Part shown: one piece after another, positions 15,087-22,855 of the stretch
Numbering within the stretch: position 1 is the stretch's first letter
Layout: every line of letters begins with the position of its first letter
Source: Anaerolineaceae bacterium UBA5211
GTDB taxonomy: Bacteria > Chloroflexota > Anaerolineae > Anaerolineales > Anaerolineaceae
DNA length: 24,873 nucleotides
Direction of reading: 5' to 3'
Assembly: GCA_002412595.1 (NCBI GenBank)
Contig: DHVJ01000020.1
Span: forward strand, 1 to 24,873
Position numbers and translations under genes: made by a program
Notes under the pieces: model-generated
What the model saw: the letters and a program-made list of their open reading frames with translations, nothing else
The model's database searches: none
Told to the model about the DNA's origin: nothing

Positions 15087-17298
15087 GCCGCGCCCCGGAC
15101 AGGATGAGGTCATTGCGTATCGCGGCGGCAAAATGGGCATCGCCGCTGTGCCCGGTTCCGGCAAAACCCACACGCTATCATATCTGGCTGCCCGCCTGGT
15201 GGCCAGTGAAGACCTGGCCGAAGACCAGGAGGTCCTGATCGTCACGCTGGTCAACTCGGCCGTGGATAATTTTTCCAGCCGTATAGCCAGTTTCCTGCGT
15301 GAATTTGACCTGCTGCCCGGCATCGGTTACCGCGTGCGCACTCTGCACGGCTTGGCCTTCGACATTATCCGCGAGGAACCAGGCATGGCCGGGCTGGACA
15401 ACCGCTTTGCTATCATTGACGAACGCGCCGCGTCGGATATCCTCAACGTGATAGTGGATAACTGGAAGCGCACTCACCCGGATTTCATTCAAGCCTACAC
15501 CGCCGAGAATCAGGATCCCGAACGCTTGGGGAAACGCTGGAATGAATCCCTGGCTTCCCTGGCCGGCAATTTTATCAAACAGGCCAAGGATTATGAACTT
15601 ACGCCGGAAATGATCCGTGCCCAGCTGGATAAAGAGAAGAAAGCGGGTGATGACTTTCCCTTGTTGGAAATGGGTTACAGCTTCTACGCCGCCTACCAGC
15701 AGGCACTTGGTTTCCGCGGCGCGGTGGATTTTGAGGACCTCATCCGCCTGGCATATCGCGTGCTGCGCAACAATTCCGAATACCTGCAAAAACTGCGTCA
15801 TCGCTGGCCAACCATTCTGGAAGACGAAGCCCAGGACAGCAGTCTCATTCAGGAGAAGCTGCTGGGTCTGTTGTGCGGGGATGATGGCAACTGGGTGCGC
15901 GTGGGCGACCCCAACCAGGCTATCTTCGAAACCTTCACCACCGCTGAGCCGCGCCTGCTGCGCGAATATCTGCAGCGCGAGGACGTCGTCCCCAGCGACC
16001 TGCAGTATTCCGGTCGTTCCGCCCCCGCCATCATTGACCTGGCTAATTATCTCAACCGCTGGTCACAGGAACAGCATCCTGTGTTGGAGCTGCGCGATAC
16101 ACTTTCCAAACCTTACATCCACCCCACTCCGCCCGGCGACCCGCAGCCCAACCCGCCTGACACGCCCGACAACATCATTATTTATAATGAGAACCTCCAG
16201 CCGGATAAAGAGATCACCCTGGTAGCCAACAGCGCGCGCAAATGGCTGGCAGAAAATCCACAGGGTACACTCGCCATCCTGGTGCCGCGCAACGCCCGCG
16301 GCGCGGAGATCGTCGAGCAGCTTACCGCCATGAAGGTACCTTGCCTGGAATTGCTGCGCAGCAGCAAAGCCACGCGCGACGCTGCCCAGGTTCTGGCGGC
16401 TGTCCTGGGATTTTATGCAACTCCTTCCTCCAAACGCAAGCTGGCGGATGCCGTGCTGGCCATCGGCTCCCTGCGTTATGGCGAAAAGGTGATCAAGCCT
16501 CACTCCCGCGCGCTTCGCGCGCTGGTCAACCAGCAGGAAGCGCCCGAAACGCTATTCGCGCCTTCCGCCGAAATCCCGCTTGAAGAAATCAGCGGCCCGG
16601 ACCAGCTCACACCCGAAGTGCTCTTTCACCAGGCTCTGCATGAACTGCGCCGCTGGCAGGGTGCCGTGCTACTGCCTATCGACCAATTGGTCATGACCAT
16701 CTCCATGCACTTGTTCACAGAACCTTCCGACCTGGCATTAGCATATAAGCTGGCCATCCTGTTGGGCGGCAACGCGGGCCTGGAGCCAAACGCGCAGCTG
16801 CCCGATTTCTGCCAGCAGCTGGACGAAATCGCCCAGAACCGCTTCCGCCTGTACGGCTTCAGCAGTGAGGAAACCGGCTTTGACCCGGACAACTACCAGG
16901 GCCAGGCCGTCATTTCCACCATGCATAAAGCCAAGGGTCTGGAATGGGACCGCGTCTATCTGTTGTCGGTCAATAATTACGACTTCCCCTCCGCCCAGCC
17001 GCAGGACAATTACATGTCCGAGAAGTGGTTCGTGCGTGACCGCCTCAACCTGGAAGCCGAGATGATCGCCCAGCTAAAAGCCCTGGCCGTGCATGACCGC
17101 CTGGGGATGCGCCAGCCGGAAGGTCGGGCCACCCTGGACGCCCGCCTGGATTACGCCAGCGAGCGCCTGCGCCTGCTGTACGTCGGCATCACGCGCGCGC
17201 GCCGCGAGCTGGTTATCACGCGCAACACCGGCCAACGCGGCGACTGCACCGAAGCCGTTCCCCTGGCCGCCCTGCGCACTTATTTGGAGCAGCAATAA
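15079..17298 (+). CDS. UvrD/AddA-like DNA helicase (SF1), no nuclease domain
   Basis: A 739-residue SF1A helicase with all motifs intact: Q motif RPGQDEV (5-11), Walker A AVPGSGKT (23-30), Ia TLVNSAVDNF, II DEAQD (249-253), III VGDPNQAIF, IV QYSGRS, V STMHKAKGLEWDRVYLL, and VI YVGITRARREL (from 701). It should be an active ATP-driven 3'-5' DNA translocase. Unlike AddA it has no C-terminal nuclease; that activity is probably supplied by the next gene. The start is GTG 15079, set by a strong ribosome binding site GGGAGGA (15067-15073) inside the previous gene; the in-frame upstream extension is only antisense-like filler. It overlaps the previous gene by 8 bp and the next by 1 bp (TAATG). Confidence 0.9.
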   Translation: MFKPRPGQDEVIAYRGGKMGIAAVPGSGKTHTLSYLAARLVASEDLAEDQEVLIVTLVNSAVDNFSSRIASFLREFDLLPGIGYRVRTLHGLAFDIIREEPGMAGLDNRFAIIDERAASDILNVIVDNWKRTHPDFIQAYTAENQDPERLGKRWNESLASLAGNFIKQAKDYELTPEMIRAQLDKEKKAGDDFPLLEMGYSFYAAYQQALGFRGAVDFEDLIRLAYRVLRNNSEYLQKLRHRWPTILEDEAQDSSLIQEKLLGLLCGDDGNWVRVGDPNQAIFETFTTAEPRLLREYLQREDVVPSDLQYSGRSAPAIIDLANYLNRWSQEQHPVLELRDTLSKPYIHPTPPGDPQPNPPDTPDNIIIYNENLQPDKEITLVANSARKWLAENPQGTLAILVPRNARGAEIVEQLTAMKVPCLELLRSSKATRDAAQVLAAVLGFYATPSSKRKLADAVLAIGSLRYGEKVIKPHSRALRALVNQQEAPETLFAPSAEIPLEEISGPDQLTPEVLFHQALHELRRWQGAVLLPIDQLVMTISMHLFTEPSDLALAYKLAILLGGNAGLEPNAQLPDFCQQLDEIAQNRFRLYGFSSEETGFDPDNYQGQAVISTMHKAKGLEWDRVYLLSVNNYDFPSAQPQDNYMSEKWFVRDRLNLEAEMIAQLKALAVHDRLGMRQPEGRATLDARLDYASERLRLLYVGITRARRELVITRNTGQRGDCTEAVPLAALRTYLEQQ

Positions 17299-18143
17299 TG
17301 ACTATCAACCCTGATTTCGTCTTCAGCGCCAACAACCTGCAGGATTATCAAGATTGCCCGCGCCGCTTTGAGCTGAAATACCTGCTCAAACAGCGTTGGC
17401 CGGCTGAGGAAAGCGAACCGGTGTTGGAATGGGAGCACGAACTGGAGCTTGGCACGCGCTTTCACCAACTGGTTTACCAATACCTGAGCGGCCTGCCCGA
17501 AGAAGCCCTGCTGGAGAGCATCAACGACCCCGACGTGGAAAGCTGGTTCCGTATTTTTCTGGCCTTTTACAGCCAACAGGAATTCAGCCAGACTTTCCCC
17601 GAGTTCCGTGTGCGCGTTCCGTTGGGAGACTACCAGGCCGTGGCGGTCTATGACCTGCTGGCGCTTACACCTGATAACCGCCTGCTCATCCTGGACTGGA
17701 AGACAGCCAAGAAAAAGCCGCAGCGCAGCAAGGTCAGCGACCGCATGCAGACCGTGCTGTATCCCTTTGCCGCGCTGGAATCGGCCCATAATTTCCTGCC
17801 GGATATTTCTTTATCACCAGAATCCATTGAAATGACTTACGTTTACGTGCGCCAAGCGTTGGAAAACACCCTTACTTTCAATTATGACGCGCAAAAACAC
17901 GCTGAGAATCGCTCAAATCTGGAAACCCTGGCAGCCGAAATCGCTGCGTTGGAATTGGGCGATTTTCCCCTCACTGATGATAAGCGCCGCTGTAAATACT
18001 GCGTTTACCGCTCGCTGTGCGAGCGCGGCGAGAACGCTGGCAGCCTGTCGGACATAGAAGGAATGGAAACCGAGCCTGAACTGGATTTGGACGCACTCTT
18101 GGGCAGCCTGGACTTTGAAGCCGGGGATGAGATCGCTTTTTGA
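17298..18143 (+). CDS. Stand-alone PD-(D/E)XK exonuclease with Fe-S cysteines (AddB/Cas4-type)
   Basis: A 281-residue RecB-family nuclease. Motif residues are H56 (RFHQLVY), D119 (VYDLLAL), D133 and K135 (ILDWKTAKK), then Q151 and Y155 (QTVLYPFA), the QxxxY motif of RecB nucleases. Four cysteines, C20 (DCPRRF) and C232, C235, C241 (CKYC...C), fit the 4Fe-4S pattern that closes the nuclease fold in AddB, Cas4 and AdnB. An acidic tail of about 35 residues follows (many D/E, 250-278). No cas genes are near. The tight coupling to the two helicase-like genes suggests it is the detached nuclease of an AddAB-type complex. TAATG overlap with the helicase gene; recJ starts 8 bp after its stop. Confidence 0.88.
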   Translation: MTINPDFVFSANNLQDYQDCPRRFELKYLLKQRWPAEESEPVLEWEHELELGTRFHQLVYQYLSGLPEEALLESINDPDVESWFRIFLAFYSQQEFSQTFPEFRVRVPLGDYQAVAVYDLLALTPDNRLLILDWKTAKKKPQRSKVSDRMQTVLYPFAALESAHNFLPDISLSPESIEMTYVYVRQALENTLTFNYDAQKHAENRSNLETLAAEIAALELGDFPLTDDKRRCKYCVYRSLCERGENAGSLSDIEGMETEPELDLDALLGSLDFEAGDEIAF

Positions 18144-18151
18144 GGCAAAGC

Positions 18152-20461
18152 ATGAAATGGCTTGATCCCCAACCCGTCAGCGCCTCGCCGGAAATTTCCG
18201 CAGCTTTCAGCGGCAACATCCTGCTGGCCGAGCAGCTGACCCAGCGCGGCATCGATTCTTTGCCGCAGGCCCAGGCCTACCTCAATCCGCGCGCTTATAC
18301 GCCCGCCTCGCCCTTTGACTTCCTGGATATGCACAAGGCTGTCGCGCGTGTTCAGGCGGCCATCCACAATGGCGAAACTATCGGTATTTGGGGCGATTTT
18401 GACGTGGACGGCCAAACCTCCACCGCCCTGCTGGTGGACGGTCTGCGCCGCGCCGACGCGCAAGTACGCTACCATGTCCCCAACCGTGCGCGTGAATCGC
18501 ACGGCATCCGCCTGCCCTACCTGCAGGAATTTATGAAGGAAGGGCTGGATTTATTGATTACCTGCGACACCGGCATCTCTGAAGTGGAATCATTGGAGTA
18601 CGCCGCCGCGCAGGGACTGGACGTGATCCTGACCGACCACCACACCCCGCCCGATATACTGCCGCCGGCATTGGCGCTGCTCAACCCGCGCCTGCTGCCT
18701 GATGAAAACCCCATGCAGGATATGGCCGGGGTCGGCACCGCTTACCAGCTCATCCGCGCTCTCTACGAAATGCAAAGCCATCCTGAAGACGCCGATGCCT
18801 TCCTTGACCTGGTGGCGCTGGGCACCGTGGCCGACCTGGCCGACCTCAGCCGTGAGAACCGCTATTACACCCAGCTTGGCCTGGAATTGATGCGCAGCGA
18901 CCTGCGCCCAGCTTTGCAGGCGCTGCTCTCCAGCGCGGATTACCGCGGCGGCGGCCTCAACGAAAGCCTGATCGGCTTCACCATCGGCCCACGCATGAAC
19001 GCGGCCGGCCGTCTGGACGATGCCAACGTTGTGGTGGAATTTTTACTTTCTCACGACAAATCCTTTCTGGAACAGGTTGCCAACCAGCTGGAGGACCTCA
19101 ACAGCCAGCGCAAGCTGGCCGTGGAAGGGGTGTACCAGTCCGCGCGCGACATGCTGGCGCAGGAACCTGCCCTGGGGCGCTATGCCGCCCTGGTGCTGGC
19201 GCGCTCCGGCTGGGAAAGAGGTGTGGTCGGCATTGCCGCCAGCCATCTGGCCGAGGATTTCAACAAACCCGTTATCCTGCTCAACCTGGAAGGCGACACC
19301 GCCGCCGGTTCGGTGCGCTCCGTGGAGGGCATCAACATCATCCAGGCTATCCGCGAGAATGCCGCACATCTGCGTACCTTCGGCGGCCACCCTATGGCAG
19401 CCGGATTGTCGCTGTCCGCCGAGCAGCTCCAACCCTTCCGCGCTGCCCTGTCCCAATCGGTCGAACGTGCGGCCGAAGGTCTGCCCGCCGAGAAGCAGCT
19501 GCAAATTGACACTTATCTGCCCCTTTCCAATCTCAACCCCGCTTTGGTTCAGGAAATCGATCAACTGGCGCCTTTCGGCTCCGGCAATCCGCCGCCCGTG
19601 TTGGTCACCCGCAATCTTGAAATCGAAAATGATTTTCCCTTAGGAAAAAATGAATTGCACAAAAAAGTCATCGTGCGCAATGACCAGGGCGAGACGCAGG
19701 AAGTGTTATGGTGGAACGCCCGCGACCAGGCGCTCCCGCAGGGCAAATTCGACCTGGCTTACTACTTACGCCTGAACCGCTTCCAGGGCAAGGAAAGTGT
19801 GGTGCTGGAATGGATTGACGCGCGTGAGGCGCAAAGCCCAACGGCTGTGCCCGCCCTGCCGCTTTTCAGCACGGATTACCTGGATTTACGGCATCTACCA
19901 GAGAAAGCTGATGTTCTGCGCACGCTTGCCGAATTTGAGAACGTCCAATATTACGCCGAAGGGCTAAACAACCAACTTCCCCTATCCGTTAAAAACCGCC
20001 TGCAAATTGAACCCTGCCATACCCTGGCGCTGCTCACCCCGCCGCCCGATTTGGCGGTGCTGCAGCAGGTGCTCAGGCAAGCCGCTGCTAAACGCATCAT
20101 CCTGGCGCGCCTCGACCAGCCGCAGGATGACCCGCAAATCTTCTTGCAGCGCCTGTCCGGTCTGCTGCGCTACGCAATCAGCCACTACGGCGGCCAGACC
20201 AGCTTGGATCAGTTGGCCGCCGCTCTCGGCCAGAACCGCGCCGCGGTGGAATTCGGCCTGGATTGGTGGTGGGCGCACGGCGATATCTACTGCCAGATCA
20301 CCGAAGCCGGGGCATGTCAGGTTGGAAAAGCCCATGCCGCCCCCGCGACCACGGATCTGGCGCGCATCTCTCAGCAATTGGACAAGGCTTTATCAGAGAA
20401 CGCTGCTTTTCGTTCTTTCTATAAACGCGCTGAAGCAAGTTACCTGCTGCGCAAAGCTTGA
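18152..20461 (+). CDS. recJ: RecJ single-strand-specific 5'-3' exonuclease with C-terminal extension
   Basis: A 769-residue RecJ. DHH-family motifs are complete: DFDVDG (82-87), CDTGI (138-142), TDHH (161-164), VALGTVADL (221-229), GPRMNAAGRL (279-288) and, in the DHHA1 domain, GGHPMAAG (411-418). An OB-fold region follows (about 455-560). Residues about 570-769 are an extra domain seen only in longer RecJ proteins. It includes a segment around 668-705 (YAISHYGGQTSLDQLAAALGQ) that reads like a winged helix-turn-helix. RecJ degrades 5' ends in recombination and repair. ATG 18152 has GAGG 6 nt upstream and is preferred over the in-frame TTG 18140, which overlaps the nuclease stop. Placement next to the helicase-nuclease suggests shared end resection. 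Confidence 0.94.
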   Translation: MKWLDPQPVSASPEISAAFSGNILLAEQLTQRGIDSLPQAQAYLNPRAYTPASPFDFLDMHKAVARVQAAIHNGETIGIWGDFDVDGQTSTALLVDGLRRADAQVRYHVPNRARESHGIRLPYLQEFMKEGLDLLITCDTGISEVESLEYAAAQGLDVILTDHHTPPDILPPALALLNPRLLPDENPMQDMAGVGTAYQLIRALYEMQSHPEDADAFLDLVALGTVADLADLSRENRYYTQLGLELMRSDLRPALQALLSSADYRGGGLNESLIGFTIGPRMNAAGRLDDANVVVEFLLSHDKSFLEQVANQLEDLNSQRKLAVEGVYQSARDMLAQEPALGRYAALVLARSGWERGVVGIAASHLAEDFNKPVILLNLEGDTAAGSVRSVEGINIIQAIRENAAHLRTFGGHPMAAGLSLSAEQLQPFRAALSQSVERAAEGLPAEKQLQIDTYLPLSNLNPALVQEIDQLAPFGSGNPPPVLVTRNLEIENDFPLGKNELHKKVIVRNDQGETQEVLWWNARDQALPQGKFDLAYYLRLNRFQGKESVVLEWIDAREAQSPTAVPALPLFSTDYLDLRHLPEKADVLRTLAEFENVQYYAEGLNNQLPLSVKNRLQIEPCHTLALLTPPPDLAVLQQVLRQAAAKRIILARLDQPQDDPQIFLQRLSGLLRYAISHYGGQTSLDQLAAALGQNRAAVEFGLDWWWAHGDIYCQITEAGACQVGKAHAAPATTDLARISQQLDKALSENAAFRSFYKRAEASYLLRKA

Positions 20462-20492
20462 TTTAATTCTTACCATTTTTGTCATATTATTT

Positions 20493-20501
20493 TGGTATAA
20501 T
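20493..20501 (+). promoter_or_regulatory. Extended -10 promoter of the L,D-transpeptidase gene
   Basis: TGGTATAAT is a perfect extended -10 (TGnTATAAT). Only 7 nt separate it from ATG 20509, so the message would begin at or next to the start codon. An ATG at 20500 lies inside the -10 box and would not be transcribed. No ribosome binding site is present. Confidence 0.6.
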
Positions 20502-20508
20502 GCCCGAC

Positions 20509-21564
20509 ATGACCCAAAAATTTAATCGCAGGGATTTCCTCAAAACACTGGGCACCGGTATGGCCGCGCTGGCCCTTCCATCCTTCCTGCCTGGCAGGCA
20601 TGGGCTGGGTGCGCTATCGCAGTCCAGCATGCAGTTAGGCCGCGTAACGCGCGATTCCATCAGCGTTTACTCGGAACCCAGCGATAAGAGCCAGATCCTC
20701 TTCCAGCGCTTTCAGGACGACATCCTCAACATCTATAACAGCATCGAATCGGAAGACGGCCCGGCTTATAACCCGCTCTGGTACCGCGTGTGGGGCGGCT
20801 ATATGCACAGCGCGTTCGTGCAAAGCGTGCGCAACCGGCTCAATCCAGTCCAGGAAACCTTCCCCGATTCCGGCCAGCTAATGGAGTTGACCGTGCCCTA
20901 TTCCGATGCCTATCGCATCCGCAGCGGCGGCAGCTGGGAAGCGTTCTACCGGCTGTATTACAGTTCCACTCATTGGGTCTTCAGCGTCATCGAGGGACAG
21001 GACGGCCAACCCTGGTATGAGATTCGCGACGGTTTGGTCACCCTCTCCTATTACGTACCCGCCGCGCACCTGCGCCCGGTGACCGAAGAAGAACTGGCGC
21101 CCATCAGCCCGGAGATTCCAGCGCGCGATAAACGTATCGAGATTTCCATCGACTACCAGACCCTGCGCGCCTACGAAGGCAATATACTGGTGCGCGAGGC
21201 CCTGGTTTCTACCGGCCTGCCCAGCACTTCGCTCGATCCGGCCGCCATCCCTACCGATACGCCCAACGGCACCCACATGGTGCGCAGCAAGAAACCCTCC
21301 GTTCACATGGGCGACGGCACCCTTCGTTCGGATGCGGAAGCCTACGAGCTGCCGGGGGTTCCCTGGGTTTCTTATTTCGAAATTCACGGTTATGCCATCC
21401 ATGGCACTTATTGGCACAATAATTTTGGCATCACCATGAGCCACGGTTGTGTCAACATGCGCTCGGATGACGCCAAGTGGATTTATCGCTGGAGCTCGCC
21501 CAGCCCGCAAGATATTGATATCACCACTGTCTATCACACCCCGGTTGTGGTAAGCAACGATTAA
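20509..21564 (+). CDS. L,D-transpeptidase (YkuD family) with Tat signal
   Basis: A 351-residue exported protein. The N-terminus is a twin-arginine signal, NRRDFLK (6-12), with a hydrophobic stretch to about 28. Two SH3-like wall-binding segments appear to follow (about 40-105 and 115-200; VYSEPSDKSQ and the WVFSVIEGQDGQPWYEI region). The catalytic YkuD domain is C-terminal: HGYAIHGTYW, then SHGCVNM with C314 as nucleophile. L,D-transpeptidases make 3-3 peptidoglycan crosslinks or attach proteins to the wall. The start at 20509 follows from the promoter position. It converges on hemW with a 3-bp gap and no visible terminator. Confidence 0.9.
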   Translation: MTQKFNRRDFLKTLGTGMAALALPSFLPGRHGLGALSQSSMQLGRVTRDSISVYSEPSDKSQILFQRFQDDILNIYNSIESEDGPAYNPLWYRVWGGYMHSAFVQSVRNRLNPVQETFPDSGQLMELTVPYSDAYRIRSGGSWEAFYRLYYSSTHWVFSVIEGQDGQPWYEIRDGLVTLSYYVPAAHLRPVTEEELAPISPEIPARDKRIEISIDYQTLRAYEGNILVREALVSTGLPSTSLDPAAIPTDTPNGTHMVRSKKPSVHMGDGTLRSDAEAYELPGVPWVSYFEIHGYAIHGTYWHNNFGITMSHGCVNMRSDDAKWIYRWSSPSPQDIDITTVYHTPVVVSND

Positions 21565-21567
21565 CTC

Positions 21568-22758
21568 TTATCCCTCGATGAACTGCATAAAAACCTGATT
21601 GCCCAGCATGCGCCCTCTGTGGGTCAGGCGCAGGCGTCGTGCTTGCTCCTCGCCGGCCCATTCCAGCAATCCATTGGTTAACAGGGACGCGATTTCTTTG
21701 GGGAAAATAGCTTCCAAATCTTTCCCAAATCGCTCATGGAAATCAACTGCGCATACCCCTTCTTCCGTCAACCGCAGCCCCATCATCATGCGTTCCTGGA
21801 TTTCGTCCCAATCCGTCAACAGACTGGCTTGCTCTGCCGCGGGCGGTGCTTCAACCTGCCAATCCTGCGCACTTTGCAAACACTCGATGTAATCCGGAAT
21901 GGCCGCCGCGTTTGCCCAGCGCCGGTGTCCAAAGTAACTATGCGCACCAGCTCCAAATCCTAAATAAGGATAATTATGCCAATATTGCAGGTTATGCCGG
22001 CTGCGGTTGGCTTCCCCCCGCGACCAATTGGAAATTTCGTACTGCTCGAAACCCTGCCGAGGCAGATAATCCATCAGCCATTCATACATATCCGCGCTCA
22101 CATCCGCATCCGGCTCGGGAATCCGCCCATCACGCAGCATGCGCGCTAAAGGCGTGCCGTCTTCCACCGTCAGAGAATAGAGTGAAAGGTGCTCCGGCTG
22201 CAGCGCCAGTGCTTTTTCCAGCGACTCCTGCAAACTTTCCAGGCTCTGACCCGGGATGCCGAAAATCAGGTCCAGGTTGATGTTCTCGAATCCGGCCTGT
22301 CTGGCAAAATCCATGCTTTGGATCACATCGGCCATGCTGTGCCGGCGGCCCAGCAGCTTCAGCTCCCGTGCGTTGCCCGATTGCATGCCCATGCTTAGTC
22401 GTTCCACACCGGCCTGGCGCAGCTCCCGCAAGCCCTCGGCCGTCAACAGCAATGGGTTGGCTTCCGTGGAAATCTCCACATCTTCCGTTAGCAGGTACTC
22501 TCTCCGGATGCTGTCCAGAATACGCGCAAATTGATGTGCTGGCAGAATGGTAGGAGTACCGCCGCCAAAGTAAATCGTGTGGATGAATTCACCCGTTTTC
22601 AGCAGCGGTCGTGCTAAATGGATCTCTTTTTCCAGCGCTGCCGTGTAATCCGCCAGGTAGGTCTCCATGCCTGCATATGTGTTAAAATCGCAGTAGCTGC
22701 ATCGGCTTCTGCAAAACGGAATGTGGATGTAAATACTGACTGATTGAGAGAGATCCAT
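21568..22758 (-). CDS. hemW: Radical SAM heme chaperone HemW
   Basis: A 396-residue radical SAM protein of the HemN/HemW group. The 4Fe-4S motif CxxxCxxC is C16, C20, C23 in IPFCRSRCSYCDFNTYAG. It is followed by YFGGGTPT (SAM contact) and EISTEANP. The RHNLQYW segment and FGAGAHSY fit the HNxxYW signature of HemW, so a heme-transfer chaperone is more likely than coproporphyrinogen oxidase, which is often the label given. The C-terminal HemW domain (GLRLTEEGV onward) is present. There is no membrane segment. A TATGAT box lies 6 nt before the ATG. Confidence 0.92.
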   Translation of the reverse strand: MDLSQSVSIYIHIPFCRSRCSYCDFNTYAGMETYLADYTAALEKEIHLARPLLKTGEFIHTIYFGGGTPTILPAHQFARILDSIRREYLLTEDVEISTEANPLLLTAEGLRELRQAGVERLSMGMQSGNARELKLLGRRHSMADVIQSMDFARQAGFENINLDLIFGIPGQSLESLQESLEKALALQPEHLSLYSLTVEDGTPLARMLRDGRIPEPDADVSADMYEWLMDYLPRQGFEQYEISNWSRGEANRSRHNLQYWHNYPYLGFGAGAHSYFGHRRWANAAAIPDYIECLQSAQDWQVEAPPAAEQASLLTDWDEIQERMMMGLRLTEEGVCAVDFHERFGKDLEAIFPKEIASLLTNGLLEWAGEEQARRLRLTHRGRMLGNQVFMQFIEG

Positions 22759-22764
22759 GGCTTA

Positions 22765-22770
22765 ATCATA
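22765..22770 (-). promoter_or_regulatory. Candidate -10 box of hemW
   Basis: TATGAT on the minus strand (5/6 match), ending 6 nt before the hemW ATG. This would give a leaderless message. No convincing -35 hexamer is visible, so the call is tentative. Confidence 0.35.
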
Positions 22771-22786
22771 CCTGCATTCCCTGCAA

Positions 22787-22814
22787 TTGCCCGCTCGGAT
22801 GCCAATGGTATAAT
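22787..22814 (+). promoter_or_regulatory. Promoter of the LysM protein gene
   Basis: TTGCCC (22787-22792, 4/6 match), 16-bp spacer, and a perfect extended -10 TGGTATAAT (22806-22814). The predicted start is near 22821. The same TGGTATAAT sequence occurs before the L,D-transpeptidase gene. Confidence 0.6.
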
Positions 22815-22840
22815 GATTCGGCTTTTGAAACCATAGGAAA

Positions 22841-22855
22841 ATGACCAAATTATGA
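22841..22855 (+). other. Possible four-codon leader ORF before the LysM gene
   Basis: ATG ACC AAA TTA TGA encodes MTKL and its stop overlaps the ATG of the LysM protein as ATGA. AGGAAA (22835-22840) directly precedes it. Such a minicistron could couple translation to the main gene, or be chance; the sequence alone does not decide. Confidence 0.25.

Noticed and set aside
15178..15801. 207-residue minus-strand ORF inside the helicase gene
   Set aside because: It is antisense to conserved helicase motifs; such ORFs arise from codon bias in GC-rich genes.
17298..18143. Cas4 and thus a CRISPR system
   Set aside because: The cysteine pattern is shared by Cas4 and AddB, but there are no repeats, no other cas genes, and the helicase partners are adjacent.
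20878..21537. 219-residue minus-strand ORF inside the L,D-transpeptidase gene
   Set aside because: It is antisense to the catalytic domain and shows no family resemblance.
21568..22758. Oxygen-independent coproporphyrinogen III oxidase (HemN)
   Set aside because: The HNxxYW-type segment and overall length fit HemW, a heme chaperone, better than HemN.
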